A stretch of DNA of 64,000 bases. Source: Thomasclavelia cocleata. Lineage in GTDB: Bacteria > Bacillota_I > Bacilli_A > Erysipelotrichales > Coprobacillaceae. Numbering within the stretch: position 1 is the stretch's first letter; each line of letters begins with the position of its first letter. Made by a program: the position numbers and the translations under genes. The notes beneath the pieces are model-generated. The model did no database searches. It saw only the letters and a list, made by a program, of their open reading frames with translations, and was not told the DNA's origin. The stretch spans positions 36,168-100,167 of the forward strand of contig NZ_FOIN01000006.1 of the NCBI RefSeq assembly GCF_900102365.1. The letters are read 5' to 3'. Of this stretch, positions 37,807 through 46,118 are shown in pieces.

Positions 37807-38646
37807 ATGCTAAAAATATGGATTACTGGTTCAAATGGCCAGATTGGTACAGCATTAAATGAATTGATTGAACCATTAGATATAGAAATACTTAATACAG
37901 ATAAAGATGAAATAGATATAGCTGATACAAATGAGGTTATTCGTTTTGGAGAAATTAATCGTCCTGATGTAATCATTAATTGTGCAGCTATTACTGATAT
38001 TAAAGAATGTGCTAATGATAAAGATCAGGCTTTTAGAGTAAATGCATTAGGACCACGTAATTTATGTATCGTGGCCCGTAAAATTGGAGCTAAAGTTGTC
38101 CAAATATCTACAGATGATATATTTGATGGTACAAATGATCAACCATATAATGAATTTGATCATCCAAATCCTAAAACAGTTTATGGTTGTTCAAAAAAAG
38201 CTGGTGAGGATTATGTAAAAGAATTTACACATAAACATTTTATTATTCGTAGTAATTGGGTTTATGGTAAAAATGGTAATAATTTTGTTAATGAGTTATT
38301 GAATTGCAAAGAGAAAATTTTTGATGTATCTAGTAATCAATTAGGATCACCAACTAGTGCTAAAGATTTAGCTCGAGCAATTTTATATTTAATTTCGACT
38401 AGTGAATATGGTACATATCATATAACTTGTAAAGGAGTTTGTAGCCGTTATGAATTTGCTCAGGCAATTAAGGAAAAAACGGGTAGTTTAATAGAATTAA
38501 ATGATATTTGTAGCAGTACAGATGAAATGATTAGACCAGCATATGCTGTTTTAGATAATTTTATTTTACGTTTAGTAAATGAATATGAAATGCCTGATTG
38601 GAAAGAGTCATTAGATGAATATTTAAAGGAAATAAAGGAGGGCTAG
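37807..38646 (+). CDS. rfbD: dTDP-4-dehydrorhamnose reductase-like SDR (RmlD)
   Basis: 279 aa extended SDR. NAD(P)-binding TGSNGQIGTAL at the N-terminus, catalytic YGCSKKAGE (YxxxK), and the RmlD-type QLGSPTSAKDLARAI. It would reduce dTDP-4-keto-rhamnose to dTDP-rhamnose for surface polysaccharide. The ATG at 37807 is chosen for the upstream GTGAGGAGGAAAATGAG; an earlier ATG at 37759 lacks a site. No other rml gene is nearby, so the exact substrate is less sure. The next gene starts 1 bp after its stop. Confidence 0.85.
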   Translation: MLKIWITGSNGQIGTALNELIEPLDIEILNTDKDEIDIADTNEVIRFGEINRPDVIINCAAITDIKECANDKDQAFRVNALGPRNLCIVARKIGAKVVQISTDDIFDGTNDQPYNEFDHPNPKTVYGCSKKAGEDYVKEFTHKHFIIRSNWVYGKNGNNFVNELLNCKEKIFDVSSNQLGSPTSAKDLARAILYLISTSEYGTYHITCKGVCSRYEFAQAIKEKTGSLIELNDICSSTDEMIRPAYAVLDNFILRLVNEYEMPDWKESLDEYLKEIKEG

Positions 38647-38647
38647 A

Positions 38648-39922
38648 ATGTCATTAAAAAAAGAAAAGAAGATAGGTTTAACAACAAAAATATTTATTGC
38701 TTTATTATTAGGAGCAATTTTAGGAATTGTTTTATATAGTCTTCCAGCTAGTTCAATTAAAGATGATATAATTATTGAAGGTATTCTTTATGTTATTGGA
38801 CAAGGTTTTATAAAATTAATGAAAATGCTCGTTGTTCCATTAGTTTTTTGTTCCTTGGTTTGTGGAAGTATGGCAATTGGAGATACAAAGAAATTAGGCT
38901 CTGTAGGGGTTAGAACGATTTTATTTTATCTTTTTACTACAGCTTTAGCTATAACAGTTGCTTTATTGGTGGGAAATTTAATTAATCCTGGAACTGGATT
39001 GGATATGTCCGCAATTCAATCTAATGTGACAAATGTTGGTAGTACTGAAGCAACAACATTAACAGAAACAATTTTAAATATTATTCCTGATAATCCAATT
39101 AATTCATTAGCTAGTGGAAATATGCTTCAAATCATTGTTTTTGCTTTATTAGTAGGGGTAATTTTAGCTAAACTAGGTGAAAAAACAGAAACAGTAGGAA
39201 ATTTCTTTAGTCAGTTTAATGATATTATGATGGAAATGACTATGATGATTATGGCGATTGCTCCAATTGGGGTATTTTGTCTAATTGCTAGAACCTTTGC
39301 GGGAATTGGATTTAGTGCCTTTTTACCACTTGGAAAATATATGATGGGGGTTTTATTAGCTCTAGCAATTCAATGTTTATTTGTATATTTAGGTTTATTA
39401 AAGTTATTTACAGGTTTAAATCCAATCAAATTTATTAAAAACTTTTTTCCTGTTATGGCTTTTGCCTTTTCAACTGCAACATCAAATGCTACGATTCCCT
39501 TATCAATTGATACATTAGCTAAAAAGATGGGAGTATCAAAACGTATTTCATCTTTTACAATTCCTTTAGGGGCAACTATTAATATGGATGGTACTGCAAT
39601 TATGCAAGGGGTAGCAGTTGTTTTTGCAGCCCAGGCTTTTGGGATTAATTTAGATATTACAGATTATATTACAGTTATTGGTACTGCTACATTAGCTTCA
39701 ATTGGTACAGCAGGAATTCCTAGTGTTGGACTGGTAACTTTAACAATGGTATTTAATTCAGTAGGACTTCCAGTTGAGGCAATTGGAATGATCATGGGAA
39801 TTGATCGAATTTTGGATATGACAAGAACTGCAGTAAATATAACTGGTGATGCAGTTTGTACAACTATTGTGGCTCATCAAAATAAAGCAATCAATAGGGA
39901 TGTATTTATTAATAGTAAGTGA
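38648..39922 (+). CDS. Dicarboxylate/amino acid:cation symporter (DAACS family)
   Basis: 424 aa membrane protein with about eight TM helices and the two re-entrant loops. Signature stretches AFSTATSNATIPLS, GATINMDGTAIMQGVA and SIGTAGIPSVGLV are complete, and the C-terminal DRILDMTRTAVNITGDA holds the substrate Asp/Asn pair. Likely takes up glutamate, aspartate, serine or a dicarboxylate with Na+ or H+. Preceded by AAGGAGGGCTAG inside the rmlD stop region. Confidence 0.92.
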   Translation: MSLKKEKKIGLTTKIFIALLLGAILGIVLYSLPASSIKDDIIIEGILYVIGQGFIKLMKMLVVPLVFCSLVCGSMAIGDTKKLGSVGVRTILFYLFTTALAITVALLVGNLINPGTGLDMSAIQSNVTNVGSTEATTLTETILNIIPDNPINSLASGNMLQIIVFALLVGVILAKLGEKTETVGNFFSQFNDIMMEMTMMIMAIAPIGVFCLIARTFAGIGFSAFLPLGKYMMGVLLALAIQCLFVYLGLLKLFTGLNPIKFIKNFFPVMAFAFSTATSNATIPLSIDTLAKKMGVSKRISSFTIPLGATINMDGTAIMQGVAVVFAAQAFGINLDITDYITVIGTATLASIGTAGIPSVGLVTLTMVFNSVGLPVEAIGMIMGIDRILDMTRTAVNITGDAVCTTIVAHQNKAINRDVFINSK

Positions 39923-40047
39923 TTTTAGAGAATATAAATCTAAAATCATTTTTTATAATTTTAAACTTAAACTAATTTTACTTTTGATGTTATTGTAAAT
40001 CAGGTAAAATTATCTTGTTGAAAATAATAATTATAAAGGGGAAGTTT

Positions 40048-40932
40048 ATGAGTAAATATTTATTTGGACATATAGCAGCACTTTTAACGATTTTTATTTG
40101 GGGAACAACTTTTATTTCAACAAAGATACTGCTTGTTGATTTTAAACCTATTGATATACTTTTCTTTCGGTTTTTAATTGGCTTAATAGCTTTAGTGATT
40201 ATTTATCCTAAAAGATTGAAAAAGACAACAAAAGATCAAGAAATAACTTTTGCATTAGCAGGATTATGTGGAGTAACTTTATATTTTTTGTTGGAAAATA
40301 TTGCTTTAACATATTCAATGGCTTCAAATATTGGAGTTATTATTTCGATTGCTCCTTTTTTTACTGCGATTCTATCTGATTTTGTATTAAAAGAAAAATC
40401 TTTAAAATCAAATTTTATAATTGGTTTTATTGCTGCAATGATAGGAATTGCATTAATAAGTTTTAATGGTACTAGTAATTTCAAATTAAATCCGATAGGT
40501 GATGTTTTGGCGTTATTAGCAGCTTTAGTTTGGGCAATTTATTCTGTCTTAACAAAAAAGATTAGTGAGTATGGTTACAATACAATTCAAGTAACAAGAA
40601 GAATCTTTATATATGGAATAGCTTTTATGTTGATAGCTTTAGTTCCCTTTGATTTTGAATTAAACTTAAATCGTTTTACTAATCCTGTTTATTTAGGAAA
40701 TATTATTTTTTTAGGACTTGGAGCTTCAGCGCTATGTTTTGTAACATGGAATGTAGCAGTAAAAATATTAGGAGCAGTGAAGACAAGTATTTATATTTAT
40801 ATCGTTCCTGTTGTTACTGTAGTAACATCACTTATTATTTTAAATGAACAAATTACACTGATGTCTTTTATTGGAACTATATTAACTTTAATTGGGTTAT
40901 TTCTATCACAAGATTTTAGAGATAAAGGATAA
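40048..40932 (+). CDS. EamA/DMT family transporter
   Basis: 294 aa with ten TM helices formed by two EamA repeats (TIFIWGTTFISTKI at the start, LAALVWAIYSVLTKK at the second). The ATG at 40048 follows AAAGGGGAAGTTT. Members export amino acids or metabolites; substrate unknown. No operon partner. Confidence 0.9.
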   Translation: MSKYLFGHIAALLTIFIWGTTFISTKILLVDFKPIDILFFRFLIGLIALVIIYPKRLKKTTKDQEITFALAGLCGVTLYFLLENIALTYSMASNIGVIISIAPFFTAILSDFVLKEKSLKSNFIIGFIAAMIGIALISFNGTSNFKLNPIGDVLALLAALVWAIYSVLTKKISEYGYNTIQVTRRIFIYGIAFMLIALVPFDFELNLNRFTNPVYLGNIIFLGLGASALCFVTWNVAVKILGAVKTSIYIYIVPVVTVVTSLIILNEQITLMSFIGTILTLIGLFLSQDFRDKG

Positions 40933-41067
40933 GTACTTATTACATATATCTAATCATTAATAACAAAATGAGATAAACTTTTATTAAAAGTTTTTGCTAG
41001 ATGAATAATTAATATATAGATTTAATCTATATAATGCACGTTTAAATAACCTTGTATATTTGTAATA

Positions 41068-41266
41068 TTTTGCGGTCAATCTAAACCCTATACGTATCAA
41101 TAGGTTTAAGCAATTTTATAATGGTAAATTTGTTAAAAGATAAGATAAAATAGCATAAAATGCAGTCAATCTTTTTAACGTATTTACTAAAATATAAACA
41201 AATGCTTAAACACTATGATACATAACAGTTATAGGCAAATCGTTAATTTTGAGATTGACCGCAAAA
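41068..41266. repeat. MITE-like element with 15-bp terminal inverted repeats
   Basis: TTTTGCGGTCAATCT at 41068-41082 is repeated in exact inverted form (AGATTGACCGCAAAA) at 41252-41266. A third, degenerate direct copy, TGCAGTCAATCT, lies at 41161. Just inside the left end, AAACCCTAT and ATAGGTTT (41083-41107) form a hairpin. No coding frame. I could not define a target-site duplication. Confidence 0.5.
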
Positions 41267-41335
41267 ATACACATAAAATGTTTAAAAATAGGTGAATTTG
41301 TAGTAGAATATAAGAAACAGTTAGTAAATACAGTT

Positions 41336-41438
41336 GTTGTACCTTATCTAATGAGGAATTGTTACTAAAAAATTATTTATTTTTTTAATTGTTTTTTGAT
41401 TTGAGGTTGTACCTTATCTAATGAGAGATTATTATTAA
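41336..41438. repeat. Imperfect direct repeat pair, period 70 bp
   Basis: GTTGTACCTTATCTAATGAG occurs at 41336-41355 and 41406-41425. Similarity continues for 13 more bases with four mismatches, so each unit is about 33 bp, separated by 37 bp. It lies in the gene-free stretch 40933-41640. It could be a degenerate CRISPR-like pair, a regulatory tandem, or chance in AT-rich DNA. Confidence 0.45.
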
Positions 41439-41650
41439 TTAGGGCATTTTTTATTTTGACTGTGAATAGTAATATATGCACTATTTTTGTGTTAAGTTAG
41501 AATCTAAAAATTATTTTAGATTCTTTTAAACAACTGTTTTTTTATTGTATTATTAATATTGATTTGAGAATTTTATTGATTTAATCATGATAATTTGAAA
41601 ATTATCGTAATGTATTAAAATAAAAACATTAAAAAATAACTAGAAATTTA

Positions 41651-41679
41651 TTGACAGTGATAAAAAATAGTTATATGAT
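41651..41679 (+). promoter_or_regulatory. Sigma-A promoter of the trp leader
   Basis: TTGACA at 41651-41656 and TATGAT at 41674-41679 with a 17-bp spacer, placed just before the T-box leader. Confidence 0.85.
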
Positions 41680-41699
41680 TTTTACAAGAAAACTGATGA

Positions 41700-41951
41700 A
41701 GTGGAGATAAAAATAGATCGTGCACTTACAGAGAGCTTGGATGGTGGAAACAAGCAGAACGCAGCCTATTAAATGGACCACGGAGGGCAAAGTGAAAAGC
41801 ATATGCTGAGTATTCTTTGACGTTAGGCTTACGTAAGTAGTCATAGATGTGATAGCATCTACTAAGGGCACGAGTATATCGTGAAACAAGGTGGCACCGC
41901 GGAAATATATCCGTCCTTGACAGAATTCTTTTCTGTCGGGACGGTTTTTTA
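41700..41951 (+). promoter_or_regulatory. Tryptophan T-box riboswitch
   Basis: tRNA-sensing leader. The T-box core AAGGTGGCACCGCGG lies at 41888-41902. Stem I region (41700-41795) carries GATGGTGGAAACAAG and the specifier loop with TGG at 41774-41776, the Trp codon. The terminator is CCGTCC...GGACGG (41911-41944) then a T run; pairing of uncharged tRNA-Trp to the TGGC bulge would favour the antiterminator and allow trpCBA expression. A long antisense frame here is only a shadow. Confidence 0.93.
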
Positions 41952-42043
41952 TTAGCAAAGTGTTTTATATCAACAAATATTGGATTATGTAACTGATATA
42001 TTGTTAAATATTGAGAAAATCAAAGGATAAAGGAGTTATTAAA

Positions 42044-42844
42044 ATGATTATTGATGATATTGTAGAGAGAACAAAGGAAAGGGTAGCAGAAAATAAAAAG
42101 AGACATTCAATTGATAAGCTAGCTAAATTAGCTTTTGATAAACCAATAAATAATGATTATCCATTCGAGAAAGCTTTACGTAGATCAGGATTGTCATATA
42201 TTATGGAAGTAAAAAAAGCTACACCTTCAAAGGGAGTAATTACACAAAATTTTGATTATAAAACAATTGCTAAAGAATATGAAGAAATTGGAGCAGCTGC
42301 TATTTCAGTTGTAACAGAGCCGGATTTTTTTAAAGGAGACGATGATTTTCTTGCGGAAATAGCAAAAGTTGTTAAAATTCCAATATTAAGAAATGATTTT
42401 GTAGTTGATGAATATATGATTTATGAGGCTAAATTGTTAGGTGCTGATGCTGTATTATTAATCTGTAGTGTATTAGATGAGATAACTTTAATGCGTTGTT
42501 TAAATTTAGCAGAGCGTTTAGGAATGAGTGCTTTGGTTGAAGCTCATAGTTCAATGCAGGTAAAAAAAGCTTTACGAGTAGGAGCAAAAATTATTGGAGT
42601 TAATAACTGTGATTTGAGAAATTTTGAAGTAGATTTAAATAATAGTATTGAGTTACGTTCAATGGTACCAGATGATGTGATTTTTGTATCTGAAGGTGGA
42701 ATTAAAACATATCAAGATATTAAGCTTTTAGAAGAAAATAGAGTTGATGGTGTTTTAATTGGAGAGACTTTGATGCGTTCGCATAATAAACGTAAAACTT
42801 TTGAAATTTTAAAAGGATTAAGAGAGTTAGAGAGTGAAAATTAA
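42044..42844 (+). CDS. trpC: Indole-3-glycerol-phosphate synthase
   Basis: TIM-barrel enzyme converting CdRP to indole-3-glycerol phosphate. Motifs MEVKKATPSKG (catalytic Lys/Glu region), ILRNDFVVDEY, GVNNCDLRNFEVD and VSEGGI are present. 266 aa, single-function (no TrpF fusion). The ATG at 42044 follows AAAGGAGTTATT. First structural gene after the Trp T-box. trpE, trpG, trpD and trpF are absent from this operon. Confidence 0.94.
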   Translation: MIIDDIVERTKERVAENKKRHSIDKLAKLAFDKPINNDYPFEKALRRSGLSYIMEVKKATPSKGVITQNFDYKTIAKEYEEIGAAAISVVTEPDFFKGDDDFLAEIAKVVKIPILRNDFVVDEYMIYEAKLLGADAVLLICSVLDEITLMRCLNLAERLGMSALVEAHSSMQVKKALRVGAKIIGVNNCDLRNFEVDLNNSIELRSMVPDDVIFVSEGGIKTYQDIKLLEENRVDGVLIGETLMRSHNKRKTFEILKGLRELESEN

Positions 42845-42943
42845 GATATGTGATTTCTTTTAAAATGATTAAAAAGTAATTAAATAAATATTAGTAGTGG
42901 GGTAGAGACTAATAAAATTATAAAAATATAAGGAGAGTTAAAA

Positions 42944-44128
42944 ATGGCGACAGGTAGATATGGAATACATGGGGGGCAATATATTCCCGAAGTATTAATG
43001 AATGAAATTCATAATATTGAAAAAGCATATGAATTCTATAAAAATGATCCTGAATTTAATCAGGAACTTGATAAATTATTGAAAGAATACGCTGGTAGAC
43101 CTTCAATTTTATATTATGCTAAAAAAATGACTGAAGATTTAGGAGGTGCTAAAGTCTATTTAAAGCGTGAGGATTTAAATCATACAGGCTCACATAAAAT
43201 TAATAATGTACTAGGGCAGGTATTGATGGCTAAAAAGATGGGGAAAACTAGAGTTATTGCTGAAACTGGCGCAGGTCAACATGGGGTAGCAACAGCAACA
43301 GCAGCAGCTCTTCTAGGTCTTGAATGTGAAATCTTTATGGGGAAAGAAGATACTGAAAGGCAAGCTTTAAATGTTTATCGAATGGAGCTTTTAGGAGCTA
43401 AGGTTCATAGTGTAACTAGTGGTACAATGACGCTCAAAGATGCAGTTAATGAGGCGATGAGAGAATGGACAAAACGGATTGGTGATACTTTATATGTATT
43501 AGGTTCAGTTATGGGACCACATCCTTTTCCAATGATTGTTCGTGATTTCCAAAGTGTTATCTCCAAAGAAGCTAAAGAACAGATTTTAGAATATGAAGGA
43601 AGATTACCAACAGCAGTTATGGCTTGTGTTGGTGGTGGAAGTAATGCAATGGGAATGTTCTACAATTTTATCAATGATCCTGAAGTTCAATTAATTGGCT
43701 GTGAAGCAGCTGGAAAAGGTGTTGATACAGCTTTAACAGCAGCAACGATTAATATAGGAACATTAGGAGTATTTCATGGGATGAAATCATATTTCTGCCA
43801 AGATGAAAATGGACAGATTGCACCTGTTTATTCTATTTCTGCTGGTTTAGATTATCCTGGAGTTGGTCCTGAACATGCTCACTTACATGATCTTGGTAGG
43901 GCTAAATATGTTGCCATAACTGATGATGAAGCAGTAGCTGCATTTGAATATTTAGCACGAACAGAAGGAATTATTTGTGCCATTGAAAGTGCTCATGCAA
44001 TAGCTTATGCTCAAAAGATCGTACCAACGATGGCAAAAGATGATATTGTAATTATTTGTTTATCAGGACGTGGAGATAAAGATGTGGCAGCAATTGCAAG
44101 ATATCGGGGGGTAGATATTCATGAGTAG
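42944..44128 (+). CDS. trpB: Tryptophan synthase beta chain
   Basis: PLP enzyme joining indole and serine. PLP lysine in [11 protein letters not shown], ammonium/indole gate region [13 protein letters not shown], phosphate loop [10 protein letters not shown]. 394 aa, the TrpB1 type that pairs with TrpA. AAGGAGAGTTAAAA precedes the ATG. The 99-bp gap after trpC holds no recognisable element. It overlaps trpA by 8 bp. Confidence 0.96.
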   Translation: MATGRYGIHGGQYIPEVLMNEIHNIEKAYEFYKNDPEFNQELDKLLKEYAGRPSILYYAKKMTEDLGGAKVYLKREDLNHTGSHKINNVLGQVLMAKKMGKTRVIAETGAGQHGVATATAAALLGLECEIFMGKEDTERQALNVYRMELLGAKVHSVTSGTMTLKDAVNEAMREWTKRIGDTLYVLGSVMGPHPFPMIVRDFQSVISKEAKEQILEYEGRLPTAVMACVGGGSNAMGMFYNFINDPEVQLIGCEAAGKGVDTALTAATINIGTLGVFHGMKSYFCQDENGQIAPVYSISAGLDYPGVGPEHAHLHDLGRAKYVAITDDEAVAAFEYLARTEGIICAIESAHAIAYAQKIVPTMAKDDIVIICLSGRGDKDVAAIARYRGVDIHE

Positions 44129-44867
44129 AATTGAAAATGCTTTTAAAAATAAAAAGGCTTTTATTGGTTTTTTGGTAGCAGGAGATCCTTACCTTGAAAA
44201 AACAGTAGAATATATTTTAGAATTAGAAAAAGCAGGTGCTTCTTTAATTCAAATAGGAATACCATTTAGTGATCCAATAGCTGAAGGAGTAGTTGTTCAA
44301 GAAGCAAATATTAGAGCTTTATCAAAAAATATGACTACTGATAAGGTTTTTCAAATTGTAAAAGAAGTTAGAAAAACTTCAGATATTCCAATATGTTTAA
44401 TGACGTATTTAAATCCAGTTTTTCATTATGGCTATGATAAATTCTTTAAAAAATGTCAAGAAGCAGGTGTTGATGGAATTATTATTCCTGACTGTCCATT
44501 TGAAGAAAGTAAGGAAGTTAGTGATATTTGTTATAAATATGATGTTGATTTAATTTCAATAATTGCTCCAACATCTAAAGAAAGAATTTTAGAGATTACT
44601 AAAAGGGCAAAAGGATTTATTTATCTGGTTTCTTCAATGGATACAATTGAGACAGTTGCAAGTACTGTTAAAGAAATTAAAACAATAACTGATCTACCAG
44701 TTGTTACTGATTTTGAAATTAATGATCAAGAACAAATTAAATATTTTTCAAATTTTGCTGATGGAATGATTGTTGGAAGTGCAATTGTTAATATAATAAA
44801 AGAATATGGTGAAAAAGCAAATAAACCATTATATGATCATGTAAAATCATTAACAGAGGTTATGTAA
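44121..44867 (+). CDS. trpA: Tryptophan synthase alpha chain
   Basis: Releases indole from indole-3-glycerol phosphate inside the alpha2-beta2 complex. [16 protein letters not shown] (with the catalytic Asp), PDCPFEES and a C-terminal GSAIVNII are typical, though the usual GPVIQ has become EGVVV. 248 aa. The start lies inside the end of trpB, so the two are translated together. Confidence 0.93.
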   Translation: MSRIENAFKNKKAFIGFLVAGDPYLEKTVEYILELEKAGASLIQIGIPFSDPIAEGVVVQEANIRALSKNMTTDKVFQIVKEVRKTSDIPICLMTYLNPVFHYGYDKFFKKCQEAGVDGIIIPDCPFEESKEVSDICYKYDVDLISIIAPTSKERILEITKRAKGFIYLVSSMDTIETVASTVKEIKTITDLPVVTDFEINDQEQIKYFSNFADGMIVGSAIVNIIKEYGEKANKPLYDHVKSLTEVM

Positions 44868-44889
44868 CTAATGGTGTTTAGGAGGAAAT

Positions 44890-45375
44890 ATGAGAGAATA
44901 TCATTTAATTGAACCAGTTTATAATCAAGATTCAAGAATATTAATTTTAGGATCATTTCCTTCTGTAAAATCAAGAGCAGGTAATTTCTTCTATCATCAT
45001 CCCCAGAACCGTTTTTGGAAAATATTATCAAATCTTTATAATTATCAACCATTAGAAACTATTATAGAAAAGAAACAGTTTTTATTAGAACATAAAATTG
45101 CTGTGTGGGATGTAATAGCCAGTTGTGAAATAACTGGTTCAAGTGACAGCAGTATAAAAAATATAACAATTAATGATTTAGAAAAAATAATTAATGAAAG
45201 TAAAATAACTCATATTTATACGAATGGAAATTTAGCAGATAAATTATATCATCAATATTTTGATAATAAAATTAGTTTACCTGTAACTAAGTTGCCCTCA
45301 TCTTCACCTGCAAATGCTACATATTCATTAGATAAATTGATTAATTATTGGAATGTTATTAAAATTGATGACTAA
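44890..45375 (+). CDS. DNA-deoxyinosine (hypoxanthine) glycosylase, uracil-DNA glycosylase fold
   Basis: 161 aa of the UDG superfamily. GSFPSVKSRAGNFFYHHPQN near residue 20-38 is the active-site loop of the hypoxanthine/deoxyinosine glycosylase subgroup, and LPSSSPANATYS near the C-terminus is the second catalytic motif. It removes deaminated bases for base excision repair. GGAGGAAAT precedes the ATG. It follows trpA by 22 bp and may share its transcript. Confidence 0.83.
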   Translation: MREYHLIEPVYNQDSRILILGSFPSVKSRAGNFFYHHPQNRFWKILSNLYNYQPLETIIEKKQFLLEHKIAVWDVIASCEITGSSDSSIKNITINDLEKIINESKITHIYTNGNLADKLYHQYFDNKISLPVTKLPSSSPANATYSLDKLINYWNVIKIDD

Positions 45376-45402
45376 GGTAATAATACTATGGGGTGATGTT
45401 AC

Positions 45403-45633
45403 ATGAATTCAGGACAAAAACAGTTTTATGATTATATATTAAAAAGAGTTCGAGCTGGCAATGAAGAAAAAGCTAAAGTTTTATTAAATGAAAGTTTTAC
45501 AAGACAAGAGGCTGGAACTTTTAATCAAGAATATTTGCAATTATTTGAGATTGAAATGCTTGACTTGATTCAAGATGAAGATAAGGTAGAGGTTGAAATG
45601 ATCATGAATCAGTTTGGTAAAAAAATTAAATAA
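45403..45633 (+). CDS. Small hypothetical protein
   Basis: 76 aa, charged and helical, with no motif I recognise and no signal peptide. GGGGTGATGTTAC precedes the ATG. Starts 27 bp after the glycosylase gene and is followed by a terminator, so it ends the transcript. Confidence 0.6.
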   Translation: MNSGQKQFYDYILKRVRAGNEEKAKVLLNESFTRQEAGTFNQEYLQLFEIEMLDLIQDEDKVEVEMIMNQFGKKIK

Positions 45634-45637
45634 AATA

Positions 45638-45696
45638 AAAAGAGACTTCAAGAAAATAACTTTTTAAAGTGATAATCTGATTAGTCTCTTTTTTTA
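45638..45696 (+). terminator. Terminator after the trpCBA-glycosylase run
   Basis: AAAAGAGACT and AGTCTCTTTTTTT pair across a loop of about 35 bases that is itself partly paired. Confidence 0.7.
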
Positions 45697-45882
45697 GACA
45701 CTCAATAAAAATAAAAGATGATTACAAATAATAGAGAAAATGTAATCATCATCTTTAATATAGAAAATTTTGTGTTATTAAGTTGAATTTTTTAACTTAA
45801 TAATATTGGATAAAAGTTACTTAGTTTTAATTAATAATTAAAATTCGAGGAACATAGACTACTTTAAATTACAAATAAAGCT

Positions 45883-45915
45883 AGAAGCAGATAAATATCA
45901 TTTTATTCTGCTTCT
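45883..45915 (-). terminator. Hairpin after the RiPP precursor gene
   Basis: AGAAGCAGA and TCTGCTTCT pair perfectly and the stem can extend inwards with one bulge. It lies 59 bp beyond the precursor stop on the minus strand; the T tail on that side is weak. The flanking sequence 45700-45970 is otherwise empty. Confidence 0.45.
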
Positions 45916-45973
45916 GGTAATTCTTATGTCATTTTAACTTAATGACATTTTTAGAGTAATCTTTTTTTCTCAA

Positions 45974-46081
45974 CTAAAATGTAAAAAACATTACAGTTTG
46001 AGAAGTAAAAGGACATGAGCAAGATCCTTCAGCAATAGTTTGTTGTTTTTTACTTTCAACAATAACTTTAACTTCTTTCAT
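45974..46081 (-). CDS. Putative RiPP precursor peptide with a Cys-X-Cys core
   Basis: A 35-codon gene directly downstream of the radical SAM maturase (37-bp gap). It has a strong ribosome site (AAAGGAGATTAGAATC before the ATG) and a clean stop. The N-terminal 19 residues (MKEVKVIVESKKQQTIAEG) are charged and leader-like. The rest, SCSCPFTSQTVMFFTF, holds Cys21 and Cys23, two Ser and three Thr, and a hydrophobic end. No other small gene fits as substrate. Size, position and Cys content point to a sactipeptide- or ranthipeptide-like thioether peptide. It faintly recalls the clostridial CLI_3235-type Cys-rich precursors, which I could not compare. Confidence 0.68.
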   Translation of the reverse strand: MKEVKVIVESKKQQTIAEGSCSCPFTSQTVMFFTF

Positions 46082-46118
46082 GATTCTAATCTCCTTTCTT
46101 TTTTATTAACAAATCAAA

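Noticed and set aside
41671..41958. 95-codon minus-strand frame
   Set aside because: It is the reverse complement of the Trp T-box leader; the structure explains the sequence.
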